Source of the DNA: BAIKAL-G1 sp943370385
GTDB lineage: Bacteria; Cyanobacteriota; Cyanobacteriia; PCC-6307; Cyanobiaceae
Direction: 5' to 3'
Assembly (NCBI GenBank): GCA_943370385.1
Contig: CALRQT020000009.1
Location: 78,763 to 142,762 of the forward strand
Length of the DNA stretch: 64,000 bases
Below the pieces are notes generated by a model that was not told where the DNA came from, did no database searches, and worked only from the letters and a program-made list of their open reading frames with translations. The translations under genes and the position numbers were made by a program. Shown one piece after another: positions 8,033 to 16,893 of this stretch (position 1 is the stretch's first letter; each line of letters opens with the position of its first letter).

Positions 8033-10665
8033 ACGCAGGCGCCCCCGGGCTGGCCAGTGCGGGGCCCTTGCCAGGGCCAACGGCGCTGGGTGGTTCAACC
8101 GCCCCCGGGCCCGGGCCTAGCCCATCGTCTGCACCAGGAGCCCCGGCACCGGCCCTCCCAAGCGTGGCCGCCTTCGTCCAATGGGCCCGGCCCCTGCAGC
8201 AGGCCCTGGAGCTGGAGGCCGACCGGGGTTTTGGCAATCTTCAGGGGCGCCGCGAACAATTCAGCAGCTTCCTGGCTCGCCAGTGCGGCGAGCCCCCGGC
8301 CGGCCTGCCCCTCGCCGACCAGGGGGCCCTGGGCCAGCTGGCAGACGATTACCGGCTCTACGACAGCCTCAGCCCGGCCCGCCGCCAGAGCCTGGTGCGC
8401 CGCAGCCGCCAGCGGCTGCATGACATCCAAAGGGCCCTGCAGCCGGCCACGCCGCCGGCGCCGCCGCGCCTGAACCGGCCCAAGGACAGCCCGGCCCCAG
8501 CCCAGGGCCTGGAGCTCGCCGGCCTCCAACCCCAAACCCCCCTGGGCCAGATCCGCGGCATTGGCCCCAAGAGCGCCGAAAAACTGGCCGCCCTGGGCTT
8601 GTTCGTCGCCCGCGACCTGATCCGCTACTACCCGCGCGACTACCTCGACTACGCCAACCTGGTGCGCATCGCCTCCCTGGAGCCGGGCTCCACGGCCACG
8701 ATCGTGGCCACGGTGCGGCGCAGCAGCAGCTTCACCAGCCCCCGCAATCCCAACCTCTCAATCCTGGAATTGCAGCTGCAGGACCCCACCGGCCGCCTGC
8801 GGGTGTCGCGGTTTTTCGCGGGCAAACGCTTCAGTTCGCCGGGCTGGTTGAAGTCCCAGGAGCGCCAGTTCCCGGCCGGTTGCACGGTGGCGGTGAGTGG
8901 CCTGGTGAAGGAAACCCCCTACGGCCCCTGCTTCCAGGACCCCTTGATGGAGGTGCTGGAGAGCCCGAATGCGCCCCTGCAGAGCCGCCAGATTGGCCGG
9001 CTCCTGCCCGTGTATGGGCTCACCGAGGGGCTCACGGCCGATCGGCTCCGCCAGGCGGTGCAGCCCCTTCTCGTGGCGGTGCCGGCCTGGGGGGACCCCC
9101 TGCCCGGCTCGTTGGTGCGGGAGCAGCAGCTCCTCGATCTGCCCACGGCCCTGGTGCAGATCCACCAGCCAGACGACCAGGAGCGGCTGGCGGCGGCCCG
9201 GCGGCGGCTGGTGTTTGATGAATTTCTGATGTTGCAACTCGGCCTGCTGCAGCGGCGCCGCCAACTCACCGCCAACCCGGCGCCGCCCCTGGCCCTGGCG
9301 GCCCAACGGGCGCCTGGGGCGGCCGATGGCGCGGGCGAGGCCGGGGGCTTGATGCAGGCCTTTTTGAACATCCTGCCCTTTCCGCTCACTGGCGCCCAGC
9401 GGCGGGTGCTGGCCGAGATCCATGCCGACCTGGCCCGGGACCAGGCGATGGCCCGGCTGGTGCAGGGGGACGTGGGCAGCGGCAAAACCGTTGTGGCGAT
9501 TGCGTCCCTGCTCACGGCGATCGATGCGGGCTGCCAGGGGGCCCTGATGGCGCCCACCGAGGTGCTGGCGGCCCAGCACTACCAAAAGCTCTGCGAGTGG
9601 CTGCCCCAGCTGCATGTGACCGTGGCCCTGCTCACCGGCTCTACCCCCGCCAAGCGGCGGCGCGAGCTACTAGCCGACCTCGATAACGGCACCCTCAAAA
9701 TTCTGGTGGGTACCCACGCCCTACTGGAGGATCCGGTGCGCTTTGCTCGCCTCGGCCTGGTGGTGGTGGATGAACAACACCGCTTCGGCGTGCACCAACG
9801 CCATCGCCTGCTCAATAAGGGCCTGCAACCCCACCTGTTGACGATGACGGCGACGCCGATTCCCCGCACCCTGGCCCTCTCCATCCATGGCGATCTTGAT
9901 GTGAGTCAGATCGATGAATTGCCGCCGGGCCGCACGCCGATTCGCACCCAAATGATCAAGGGCGGTGAACGCCAGCAGGCCTACGACCTGATCCGCCGCG
10001 AGGTGGAAGCGGGCCAGCGGGCCTATGTGGTGTTGCCCCTGGTGGAGGACTCGGAAAAGCTGGATTTGCGCTCGGCGGTGGAGGTCCATCGCCAGCTGAG
10101 CGAGGAGGTGTTCCCCGACCTGGCCGTGGGCCTGCTCCACGGCCGCCTAGCCAGTGCCGACAAGCAGGCGGCGATTGGTGCCTTTGCCCGGGGCGAGACC
10201 CAGGTGTTGGTCTCCACCACGGTGGTGGAGGTGGGGGTGGATGTGCCCGAGGCGAGTGTGATGGTGATCGAGCATGCCGATCGCTTTGGCCTCTCCCAAC
10301 TGCACCAGCTGCGCGGCCGGGTGGGCCGGGGGGCGGCGGCCTCCCATTGCCTGCTGATCAACGACAGCCGCAATGCCCAGGCCCGCCAGCGGTTGGAGGT
10401 GCTGGTGCGCTCCAGCGATGGCTTCGAGATCGCCGAGATGGACCTGCGCCTGCGCGGTCCGGGCCAGGTGTTGGGCACCCGCCAATCGGGCCTGCCGGAT
10501 TTAGCCCTAGCCAGCCTCAGCGAAGACGGTGCCGTGCTCGACCAGGCCCGCGAGGCGGCCCAGGCCCTGATGGCCCGCGATCCTGACCTGGCCGAGCACC
10601 CGGCCCTGGCCGCCGCCCTGGCCGAGCAACGCCAGCGGCTTACGCAGGTGGATCGGCTCAATTAG
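7990..10665 (+). CDS. recG: ATP-dependent DNA helicase RecG
   Basis: Superfamily 2 helicase that remodels stalled replication forks and Holliday junctions. A wedge/OB domain follows the HhH-like segment QIRGIGPKSAEKLAALGLF. Helicase motifs in order are I GDVGSGKT (about residue 494), II VVDEQHRFG, III TMTATPIPRTL, V STTVVEVGVDVPEAS and VI QLRGRVGRG, followed by the RecG tail RLRGPGQVLGTRQSG. At 891 residues it is about 200 longer than E. coli RecG because of an N-terminal extension containing FVQWARPLQQALELEADRGF, which I recall as a cyanobacterial feature. An in-frame GTG at 8164 is an equally plausible start and would remove the overlap with the previous gene. Confidence 0.95.
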   Translation: MVPGQSPNQPRARLDAGAPGLASAGPLPGPTALGGSTAPGPGPSPSSAPGAPAPALPSVAAFVQWARPLQQALELEADRGFGNLQGRREQFSSFLARQCGEPPAGLPLADQGALGQLADDYRLYDSLSPARRQSLVRRSRQRLHDIQRALQPATPPAPPRLNRPKDSPAPAQGLELAGLQPQTPLGQIRGIGPKSAEKLAALGLFVARDLIRYYPRDYLDYANLVRIASLEPGSTATIVATVRRSSSFTSPRNPNLSILELQLQDPTGRLRVSRFFAGKRFSSPGWLKSQERQFPAGCTVAVSGLVKETPYGPCFQDPLMEVLESPNAPLQSRQIGRLLPVYGLTEGLTADRLRQAVQPLLVAVPAWGDPLPGSLVREQQLLDLPTALVQIHQPDDQERLAAARRRLVFDEFLMLQLGLLQRRRQLTANPAPPLALAAQRAPGAADGAGEAGGLMQAFLNILPFPLTGAQRRVLAEIHADLARDQAMARLVQGDVGSGKTVVAIASLLTAIDAGCQGALMAPTEVLAAQHYQKLCEWLPQLHVTVALLTGSTPAKRRRELLADLDNGTLKILVGTHALLEDPVRFARLGLVVVDEQHRFGVHQRHRLLNKGLQPHLLTMTATPIPRTLALSIHGDLDVSQIDELPPGRTPIRTQMIKGGERQQAYDLIRREVEAGQRAYVVLPLVEDSEKLDLRSAVEVHRQLSEEVFPDLAVGLLHGRLASADKQAAIGAFARGETQVLVSTTVVEVGVDVPEASVMVIEHADRFGLSQLHQLRGRVGRGAAASHCLLINDSRNAQARQRLEVLVRSSDGFEIAEMDLRLRGPGQVLGTRQSGLPDLALASLSEDGAVLDQAREAAQALMARDPDLAEHPALAAALAEQRQRLTQVDRLN

Positions 10666-10731
10666 GGCCGCTAGCTGGGGTCCCAGCTTGAATCATCAGC
10701 GCCAGCGGGTGACGGACCTTTCCCCCTACCC

Positions 10732-11496
10732 ATGACCTCCCAAGCCCCTGTCCAGCGTCCCTGGAGCCCCGTCCCGATCGTGGAATCGGGCGAACCCCTG
10801 GAGCCCATCCCCGCCGGGCTGCTTCGGCTGGACCCCCACCCCTACCTCGCCCTGGGTGCCCCCTACGGGGCCCAGGCCGATCCCTTCCGCCTGCGATCTG
10901 GCGTGGTGCAGCAGCTGCTGGCGGCCGAGCGCCACTTGGCCGCCCTGCGGCCCGGCTGGCGGCTGTTGATTTTTGATGCCTGGCGGCCCCTGGCGGTGCA
11001 GCGTTTCATGGTGGCCCAGGCGATTGACGAGCAATGCCTCCTCCAGGGGGTGGATCCCCAGGTGCCCTCGGCGGCCCTGGCGGCGATTACGGCGGAGGTG
11101 GGTCGCTTCTGGGCGCCCCCCAGCGAGGATCCGGCCACCCCCCCGCCCCACAGCACCGGTGCGGCCGTGGACCTAACCCTGGCGGGCCCTGAAGACCCGG
11201 CTGGCGAGGGGGAGGCAGGTGATGTCCAGCCGCTCGACCTGGGCGCCCCGATCGACGCGATTGGCGCCGTGTCCGAGCCCGACCACTTTGGGGCGGCGGC
11301 CCTAGCCGACCCCAGCAGTGATGCCGCCCTCTGGCATGGCCGGCGCCAGCTGTTGCGCCAGGTGATGGAAACGGCGGGTTTTGCCCAGCACCCCAACGAG
11401 TGGTGGCATTTCAGCCTGGGCGACCAACTCTGGGCCTGGCGCACCGGCGCCCAGCTCGCCCGCTATGGCCGCTGGATGGGGGATGGCACCCCCTAG
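10732..11496 (+). CDS. ddpX: D-alanyl-D-alanine dipeptidase (VanX/DdpX, peptidase M15D)
   Basis: Zinc dipeptidase expected to cleave free D-Ala-D-Ala during peptidoglycan turnover. The zinc-site motif HSTGAAVDLTL, the catalytic EWWHF near the C-terminus (about residue 224), and LLIFDAWRPLAVQ, which holds the VanX-type arginine, are all present. At 254 residues it is slightly longer than VanX (about 200) because of a Pro/Gly-rich insert after the zinc motif. No van-type resistance genes are nearby, so recycling or cell-wall nutrition is more likely than glycopeptide resistance. It is convergent with sir. Confidence 0.85.
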   Translation: MTSQAPVQRPWSPVPIVESGEPLEPIPAGLLRLDPHPYLALGAPYGAQADPFRLRSGVVQQLLAAERHLAALRPGWRLLIFDAWRPLAVQRFMVAQAIDEQCLLQGVDPQVPSAALAAITAEVGRFWAPPSEDPATPPPHSTGAAVDLTLAGPEDPAGEGEAGDVQPLDLGAPIDAIGAVSEPDHFGAAALADPSSDAALWHGRRQLLRQVMETAGFAQHPNEWWHFSLGDQLWAWRTGAQLARYGRWMGDGTP

Positions 11497-11514
11497 TAGC
11501 CCGCCCTGAACGCG

Positions 11515-11589
11515 TCACCACGGACCGCGCCACCTCTGGGCCGGGCACCAGTGACCGCGGCACCAGTGACCGCGTCACCACGGAGAGCC
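11515..11589. repeat. non-coding 15-bp tandem repeat array (five units)
   Basis: Five consecutive 15-bp units lie between the convergent dipeptidase and sir stops. Units three and four (11545-11559 and 11560-11574) are identical, GCACCAGTGACCGCG. Unit one (TCACCACGGACCGCG) and unit five (start TCACCACGGA) are related, and unit two is degenerate. They lie outside both recognised genes. Confidence 0.85.
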
Positions 11590-11610
11590 TGGCCCCCATC
11601 CCAAGTTCGG

Positions 11611-13464
11611 TTATTCCTTGGGCAACAGGGCCAGCACGGCCTCCCGGCCCAGGGCATGGATGTGGTCGCCGAAGCTGCGGCGGCCGCCGGCCTCGCCCCA
11701 GCCGCGCAGGAGGGGCTCCAGGGTGGTTTCGAGGGCGTCGAGGTTGAGGCGCTCCAGGTAGGGCTCGGCCAGGCGGCTGAGGTTGGGGGTGCCCCCCAGC
11801 CAGAGCTGGTATTGGTTGGGGCCACTGCCGACCAGGCCCAGTTCGGCCATGTAGGGCCGGGCACAGCCATTGGGGCAGCCGGTGACGCGCACCAGGATCG
11901 ATCGCTCGATCTGCAGCTCGCGCAACTGGCCTTCCAGCCGCTCCAGGATCGCCGGCAGGCCCCGCTCCGCCTCGGTCACGGCTAACCCGCAGAGGGGCAA
12001 GGCCGGGCAGGCCAGGGCGTGGCGGGCCAGCAGGCTGGTCTCGCCGGGGTTGGCGATCCCTAGGGCCGCCAGGGCGGCACGCACGCTGGCCTTCTGGCTG
12101 GTGCCGATATTGCAGAGCAGGATGTCTTGATTGGGGGTGAGGCGGATCTCCAGCTGGTAGGTGGCCACCAGCTGGCGCAGCCCCGCCTTGAAGGCGCCCG
12201 AGATCCGGCCACTGAGCACGGGCAGGCCCACGAACCAGCTGCTGGGGCCCTGGCGATGCCAACCCAGGTAATCGAGCAGCTTGGTGCTGGGTTCGCTATG
12301 GAGGGCCTTGAGCGGATGCTGGAAATAGCGGCTTGTGAGTTCTGCTTTGAACCAGGCAATGCCGCGCCCGTGGATCAGGTATTTCATGCGCGAATGGCGC
12401 CGCTGCTGGCGATCGCCGTGGTCCCGTTGCACCGCCGCAATTGCCTGCACCAGATCGAGCACATGCTCGGCCGCCACATAGCCCAGGGGATCGGCCGTGC
12501 GGGCGAAGGTTTCTTCCTTGTTGTGGGTACGGCCCATGCCGCCGCCCACATAGACATTGCAACCGCGCAGCTTGCCGTTGGGATAGGTGAAGGCCACCAG
12601 ACCAATGTCCTGGGTGAGCAGGTCCACGGAGTTATCGCCGGGCACCGTGACGGCGACCTTGAACTTGCGCGGCAGGTAGGTGGAGCCATAGAGGGGCTCG
12701 TTGACATCCCCGCTGAAGACGCCGCCCTCAAGTTGGCGCTTGCGCACCTTCTTCACCGGCGCGCTCGGCTTGATCCGGTAGCTCAGTTCGCCGTCCACCC
12801 AAAGATCTAGGTAGGAGCCCTCGGCGGCGGTGGGGGTGAGCAGGTCGGCGATTTCATCGGCGAGGCGCCGGGCGGCCGGGTAGGCGCCCGTCTCAAACGG
12901 CGCCGCCGGCGCCATCACGTTGCGGTTGATGTCGCCGCAGGCGGCCAGGGTGGAGCCCATGGACCGCACGATCGTGCCGATCACCTCCTTGAGGTTGCCC
13001 TTGCGCACGCCATGCATCTGGAAGGCCTGGCGGGTGGTGGCCCGCAGGGTGCCGTTGCCGAGCCGGTCGGCCAGGTCATCCATGGCCAGAAACAGGCTGG
13101 CGGGGATGCGGCCGCCGGGACTGCGCAGCCGCAGCATCATCTGCCAGTCCTTGTCCTGGCCTTTTTGGCGATTTTCGCGGTTGTCCTGTTGATAACTGCC
13201 GTGGAATTTGAGCAGTTGCACGGCGCCATCGCTGAAGTGATGGGCGTCGTTGGCGAGCTCGGTCGCCAGGGGTTCCTTCAGGTAGCCGCTGTCGGCCTTG
13301 AGTTGCTCGAATTTGGTGCGCTCGCTGCCGCTGGCCAGGCTGGCAAAGGCCCCCTGATCGCCCACCACCAGCGGCGGCACCCCCACGGGGGTGCGAGTTG
13401 CCGGGATCTGCGCCTGCTGCGAGCCGTCCGGGGAATCTGAAGTCTGCCCAGCAGTCAGGGTCAC
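11611..13464 (-). CDS. sir: ferredoxin-dependent sulfite reductase
   Basis: Assimilatory enzyme reducing sulfite to sulfide with six electrons from photosynthetic ferredoxin; it holds siroheme and a 4Fe-4S cluster. It has two nitrite/sulfite-reductase ferredoxin-like halves, the substrate-binding segment TTRQAFQMHGV, and the cluster/siroheme cysteines in ACPALPLC and TGCPNGCARP. It lacks the NADPH-specific partner typical of enterobacteria, as expected for cyanobacteria. The 617 residues fit the family (about 590-640), with a poorly conserved first 30. The 254-base upstream region shared with glyS contains a large inverted repeat. Confidence 0.95.
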   Translation of the reverse strand: MTLTAGQTSDSPDGSQQAQIPATRTPVGVPPLVVGDQGAFASLASGSERTKFEQLKADSGYLKEPLATELANDAHHFSDGAVQLLKFHGSYQQDNRENRQKGQDKDWQMMLRLRSPGGRIPASLFLAMDDLADRLGNGTLRATTRQAFQMHGVRKGNLKEVIGTIVRSMGSTLAACGDINRNVMAPAAPFETGAYPAARRLADEIADLLTPTAAEGSYLDLWVDGELSYRIKPSAPVKKVRKRQLEGGVFSGDVNEPLYGSTYLPRKFKVAVTVPGDNSVDLLTQDIGLVAFTYPNGKLRGCNVYVGGGMGRTHNKEETFARTADPLGYVAAEHVLDLVQAIAAVQRDHGDRQQRRHSRMKYLIHGRGIAWFKAELTSRYFQHPLKALHSEPSTKLLDYLGWHRQGPSSWFVGLPVLSGRISGAFKAGLRQLVATYQLEIRLTPNQDILLCNIGTSQKASVRAALAALGIANPGETSLLARHALACPALPLCGLAVTEAERGLPAILERLEGQLRELQIERSILVRVTGCPNGCARPYMAELGLVGSGPNQYQLWLGGTPNLSRLAEPYLERLNLDALETTLEPLLRGWGEAGGRRSFGDHIHALGREAVLALLPKE

Positions 13465-13567
13465 AGGGTTGCCTTTTCCTAGCTTGACCGTAGCGAAACG
13501 CCCCTGGCCATCTGGTGGCGGGGTTACATCTCCCTAACGGGAGCCCGGTTCGACTAGCTCCAGGCTC

Positions 13568-13611
13568 CGGGCCTGGGCTGCAGGCCCCTAAAGCCCTGCA
13601 GCCCAGGCCCG
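13568..13611. promoter_or_regulatory. 17-bp perfect inverted repeat between divergent sir and glyS
   Basis: CGGGCCTGGGCTGCAGG (13568-13584) and its exact reverse complement (13595-13611) are separated by ten bases. No T-tract follows on either strand, and both flanking genes read away from it, so it is not an ordinary terminator. It lies about 105 bases from each start codon, so an operator or leader structure is possible. The role is inferred only from position and symmetry. Confidence 0.6.
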
Positions 13612-13718
13612 CTCTGCCGGCAGCTGGGCCTGGACCCCCAGCGCCAGCCCCGGCCCGCGGCCCCAGGCCCCCTGCCCCTGCCCCTCCATAAACTCAGCCC
13701 ATTGCTTGCGCCTGCCCC

Positions 13719-15917
13719 GTGCCGACCTTTCTGCTTGAGATCGGCACCGAGGAGCTGCCCGCCGATTTCGCCCGCCTGGCCCTGCCCCAGCTCGAAGCTC
13801 AGGTGCGCCAAGGCCTGGCCGAGCGGCGCCTGAGCCATGGCCCCGTCACCGTGACCAGCACCCCCCGCCGCCTGGCCCTGCTGGTGGCGGACCTGGCCGC
13901 CAGCGCCGCCGACCTGGAAGAAGACCGCAAGGGACCGCCGGCGGCCCAGGCCCTGAAGGACGGGGTGCCTACCCCGGCGGCGATCGGTTTCGCCAAGCGC
14001 TGCGGCATCGAGGCCAGCGCCCTGGAGGTGCGCGACACCGCCAAGGGGCCCTTTGTGTTTGCCCGGGTGCGGGAGCCTGGCTTGCCTGCGGCCGAGCTGC
14101 TTGCGGCCTGCATCCCCCCTTGGATCGCGGGCCTGCAGGGCCGCCGCTTCATGCGTTGGGCCGAGGGCGAGAGCCGCTTTTCGAGGCCCGTGCGCTGGCT
14201 GGTGGCCCTGCTCGATGGGGCCGTGATCCCGGTGACCCTGGCGGGCAGTGATCCGGAGGTGAGTGCCGGCCGCCTGAGCCGGGGCCATCGGCTCCAGGGC
14301 AGTCAGGCTGGCGAGGGGGGAACGGCTGGTGCCGGCAGCGTCTCGATCGCCACGGCTAGCGCCTACGCCGAAACCCTGGCGGCTGCCGGGGTGGAGGTGG
14401 ATCGCCAGCGCCGCGCCGCCACGATCCGAGCCGCCGTGGACACGGCCGCCGCCGCCCTGCAGGCCCGCCCCGACCTGCCCCAGGAGCTCTTCGATGAACT
14501 CACCGACCTGGTGGAGGCGCCCCTGCTGATCGAAGGCTCGGTGCCCGAGGCCTACCTGGCCCTGCCGGCCGAGGTGCTCAGCACGGTGATGCGCGCCCAC
14601 CAGCGCTACATCCCCCTCTATCGCCAGCAGGCTGAGGTCGATCCCCTCGCCCTCGATGCCCGCGCCAGCCTGCTGCCCACCTTCCTCTGCATCGCCAACA
14701 GCTTGCCCGCCGCCACGGACACGGTGCGGCGCGGCAACGAGCGGGTGCTGAAGGCCCGCCTGGCCGATGCCGAGTTTTTTGTGGCGGCAGACCGGGCCGT
14801 GGCCAGCATCGATCGCCGCGACCAGCTTGCGCGGGTCACCTTCGCCGAGGGGCTCGGCAGCCTGCTCAACCGGGTCGAGCGGCTCGAGTGGTGCACGGAT
14901 GGGTTGGTGCAGCAGCTGGAGCTGGGCGAGCAAGACGCCACCCACGCCCGCCGCGCCGCCCACCTCTGCAAGCACGACCTGGTCAGCCAGATGGTGGGCG
15001 AGTTCCCCGAGCTCCAGGGGGTGATGGGCGGCAAATACCTGCTGGCGGAAGGGGAACCCCGGCCCGTGGCCCTGGCCGTTTTGGAGCACTACCTGCCCCG
15101 CGGCGCCGGCGACACCTTGCCCACGTCCGAGGCCGGTGCGGTGGTGGCCCTGGCCGAACGGCTGGAGCTGCTGCTGAGCATCTATGCCAAAGGGGAGCGG
15201 CCCAGTGGCTCCTCCGACCCCTACGCCCTGCGCCGGGCCGGCAATGGCCTGCTGCAGATCCTTTGGCACCAGGGCTGGCGCCTGGATCTGGTGGCCCTGC
15301 TGCAGCGCGCTTGCGCCCATTGGGCCGAGCTCCTTCCCGCTTTCCAGGTGGACCCCACCGCCCTGGCGGCGGACCTGGGCGAGTTCCTGCGCCAACGGCT
15401 CGTGAGCCTGCTGGAGGAGGAGGGCCTGCCGGTCGACCTGGTCCAAGCGGTGGCCGGCGAAGGGGTCTCCGTGACGCGCGTGCTGGCCGATCCCGCCGAT
15501 GCCCGCCAGCGGGCCAAGCTGCTGGTGGCCCTGCGGGCCAATGGCCAGTTGGCGGCGGTGCAGGCCGTGGTCACCCGGGCGGCCCGCCTGGCGGCCAAGG
15601 GCGACCTGGCGGCCGATGTGCTCTCGCCTTTGGGGGTGGTGTCGCCGGATCTGTTTGAGAAGTCCAGTGAGGCCGCCATGCTCACCGTGCTGCAGGAGTT
15701 GGAGCCGATTGCCTCTGGTAAGGGCACGGAGCGCTACCAGGCCCTGGCCGATGGCCTGGCCCAGGGGGCCGCTGCCCTGGCGGCCTTCTTCGATGGTGAC
15801 CAGAGCGTGCTGGTGATGGTGGACGATCCCGCCGTACGCCGCAACCGGCTGAACCTGCTGGGCCTGTTGCGCAATCAGGCTGCAGTGCTGGCCGAGTTCG
15901 AGCGCATCAACGGCTGA
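13719..15917 (+). CDS. glyS: glycyl-tRNA synthetase beta subunit
   Basis: Beta subunit of the heterotetrameric bacterial glycyl-tRNA synthetase, involved in tRNA binding. It opens with the diagnostic FLLEIGTEELPADF and STPRRLALLV, and contains FMRWAEGESRFSRPVRWLV, HQRYIPL, RRGNERVLKARLADAEFF and the HD-like/anticodon-binding C-terminal part. The 732 residues are within family range. The GTG start at 13719 places the conserved PTFLLEIGTEEL at the terminus. The alpha subunit glyQ is not in the window. Its last 43 bases overlap the convergent phosphopantetheinyl transferase. Confidence 0.96.
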   Translation: MPTFLLEIGTEELPADFARLALPQLEAQVRQGLAERRLSHGPVTVTSTPRRLALLVADLAASAADLEEDRKGPPAAQALKDGVPTPAAIGFAKRCGIEASALEVRDTAKGPFVFARVREPGLPAAELLAACIPPWIAGLQGRRFMRWAEGESRFSRPVRWLVALLDGAVIPVTLAGSDPEVSAGRLSRGHRLQGSQAGEGGTAGAGSVSIATASAYAETLAAAGVEVDRQRRAATIRAAVDTAAAALQARPDLPQELFDELTDLVEAPLLIEGSVPEAYLALPAEVLSTVMRAHQRYIPLYRQQAEVDPLALDARASLLPTFLCIANSLPAATDTVRRGNERVLKARLADAEFFVAADRAVASIDRRDQLARVTFAEGLGSLLNRVERLEWCTDGLVQQLELGEQDATHARRAAHLCKHDLVSQMVGEFPELQGVMGGKYLLAEGEPRPVALAVLEHYLPRGAGDTLPTSEAGAVVALAERLELLLSIYAKGERPSGSSDPYALRRAGNGLLQILWHQGWRLDLVALLQRACAHWAELLPAFQVDPTALAADLGEFLRQRLVSLLEEEGLPVDLVQAVAGEGVSVTRVLADPADARQRAKLLVALRANGQLAAVQAVVTRAARLAAKGDLAADVLSPLGVVSPDLFEKSSEAAMLTVLQELEPIASGKGTERYQALADGLAQGAAALAAFFDGDQSVLVMVDDPAVRRNRLNLLGLLRNQAAVLAEFERING

Positions 15918-16870
15918 GGAGGACTAGGCGGCTGGGCCCAGGCCAGGGCGCCGCAGTAGCCCGCCGGTAAGGCCAGATCCACCAGGTTGGCGCGGGGGGG
16001 GCGGCTGGCCAGGTTCTGGCGCAGGGCCTCCAGCCCCGCTAAGCCTTGGCCACTGCATTTGAGTTGGGCCTCCAGCCGGCACCACTGGCCCAGCAAGACG
16101 GCGCGTTGCTGGTCCGGCGGCCAGTTGTCCAGTTCCCCTAGCTGCTGGCTTGAAAGCAAGCGCGGCGCTAGCCGTTGCCGATCCAAGCGCCGATCCAGCT
16201 TTTCGGTATCCACTCCCACCGCCTGGCTGGGATGGAGCGCCAGCAACACCAACTCGCCGGCATGGGAGCCATTGAACTGGGGCGGGGACGGCACCGCAGC
16301 ACTAGGGGCCAGATAGGGCTTGCCTCGAGGCCCCGCTTGGATCTCCAGGGTCAGGGGCTCCACGCCAAGCACTTGGGCGAGAAGCCATTTGAGCCCTGAG
16401 CGGGCCAGCCCGTGGCGCCAACGGTCCTGGGGCAGGCGAAAGGCCGCTAGCCGGGTCCGCTCGGCGCCATTCAGGTGTTGGCTAAGGGCCTGGGGGAAGG
16501 GGGCCGTGCTGGTGTCCTGACCCCCTAAAGCCTGGCCCGGCCAATCCAGTTGCAACACCAAGGGAGGATCGCCTGGAGCCAGCTCCAGCAACCGCCGGGC
16601 CCGATCCGGGAGCGGATCGGCCAGATCCCAGCGCAGGGGCGTCAGGATCGACAAGGCAACAGTCCCTAGGGGAAGGATCAAGGCCGCCAACCTATCGAAA
16701 GGGCTGCTAAAGGCCTGGGGCTGTTGAGCGGGATTGGCTTTGATGTCCCTACTTTGGGGGCGGCTCTTGGCAGAAGGCCGAGATAGTTCAGTAGTGCAGT
16801 CATGAAATTCCAGTGGCTTGAGCCCAGTCTCTTGATCTCCGGAAGACACGCTCTTGGCAAGAGTCTTCAC
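15875..16870 (-). CDS. 4'-phosphopantetheinyl transferase (Sfp/HetI type)
   Basis: Transfers phosphopantetheine from CoA to carrier proteins of fatty-acid or secondary metabolism. Family motifs are present: GPRGKPYLAP, the FNGSHAGELVLLAL strand, the Mg-binding AVGVDTEKLDRR (usually GVDVE) and WCRLEAQLKCSGQGL (the W-KEA-K-G motif, here RLEA rather than KEA). Residues 1-90 are not conserved-looking and AT-richer, so the true start may be internal, for example the TTG at 16654. The 3' end overlaps the convergent glyS by 43 bases. No polyketide or peptide synthetase is in view, so acyl carrier protein is the default substrate. Confidence 0.8.
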   Translation of the reverse strand: MKTLAKSVSSGDQETGLKPLEFHDCTTELSRPSAKSRPQSRDIKANPAQQPQAFSSPFDRLAALILPLGTVALSILTPLRWDLADPLPDRARRLLELAPGDPPLVLQLDWPGQALGGQDTSTAPFPQALSQHLNGAERTRLAAFRLPQDRWRHGLARSGLKWLLAQVLGVEPLTLEIQAGPRGKPYLAPSAAVPSPPQFNGSHAGELVLLALHPSQAVGVDTEKLDRRLDRQRLAPRLLSSQQLGELDNWPPDQQRAVLLGQWCRLEAQLKCSGQGLAGLEALRQNLASRPPRANLVDLALPAGYCGALAWAQPPSPPQPLMRSNSASTAA

Positions 16871-16893
16871 GGTGCTATTATCATTTGAAAGCC

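Noticed and set aside
10732..11496. VanX-like gene as glycopeptide-resistance determinant
   Set aside because: There are no vanA, vanH or regulatory genes nearby, and cyanobacterial M15D dipeptidases normally act in cell-wall recycling.
13540..13575. tRNA-like GGTTCGACTAG with a preceding CTCCC/GGGAG hairpin
   Set aside because: The T-stem arms do not pair and no acceptor stem could be built, so it is not a tRNA. The nearby symmetric sequence is the sir-glyS inverted repeat.
13554..15446. 630-residue minus-strand open frame opposite glyS
   Set aside because: It is the antisense shadow of a clearly homologous glyS. High third-position GC removes stop codons from the opposite strand. The translation is low-complexity (Gly/Gln/His-rich) with no family match.
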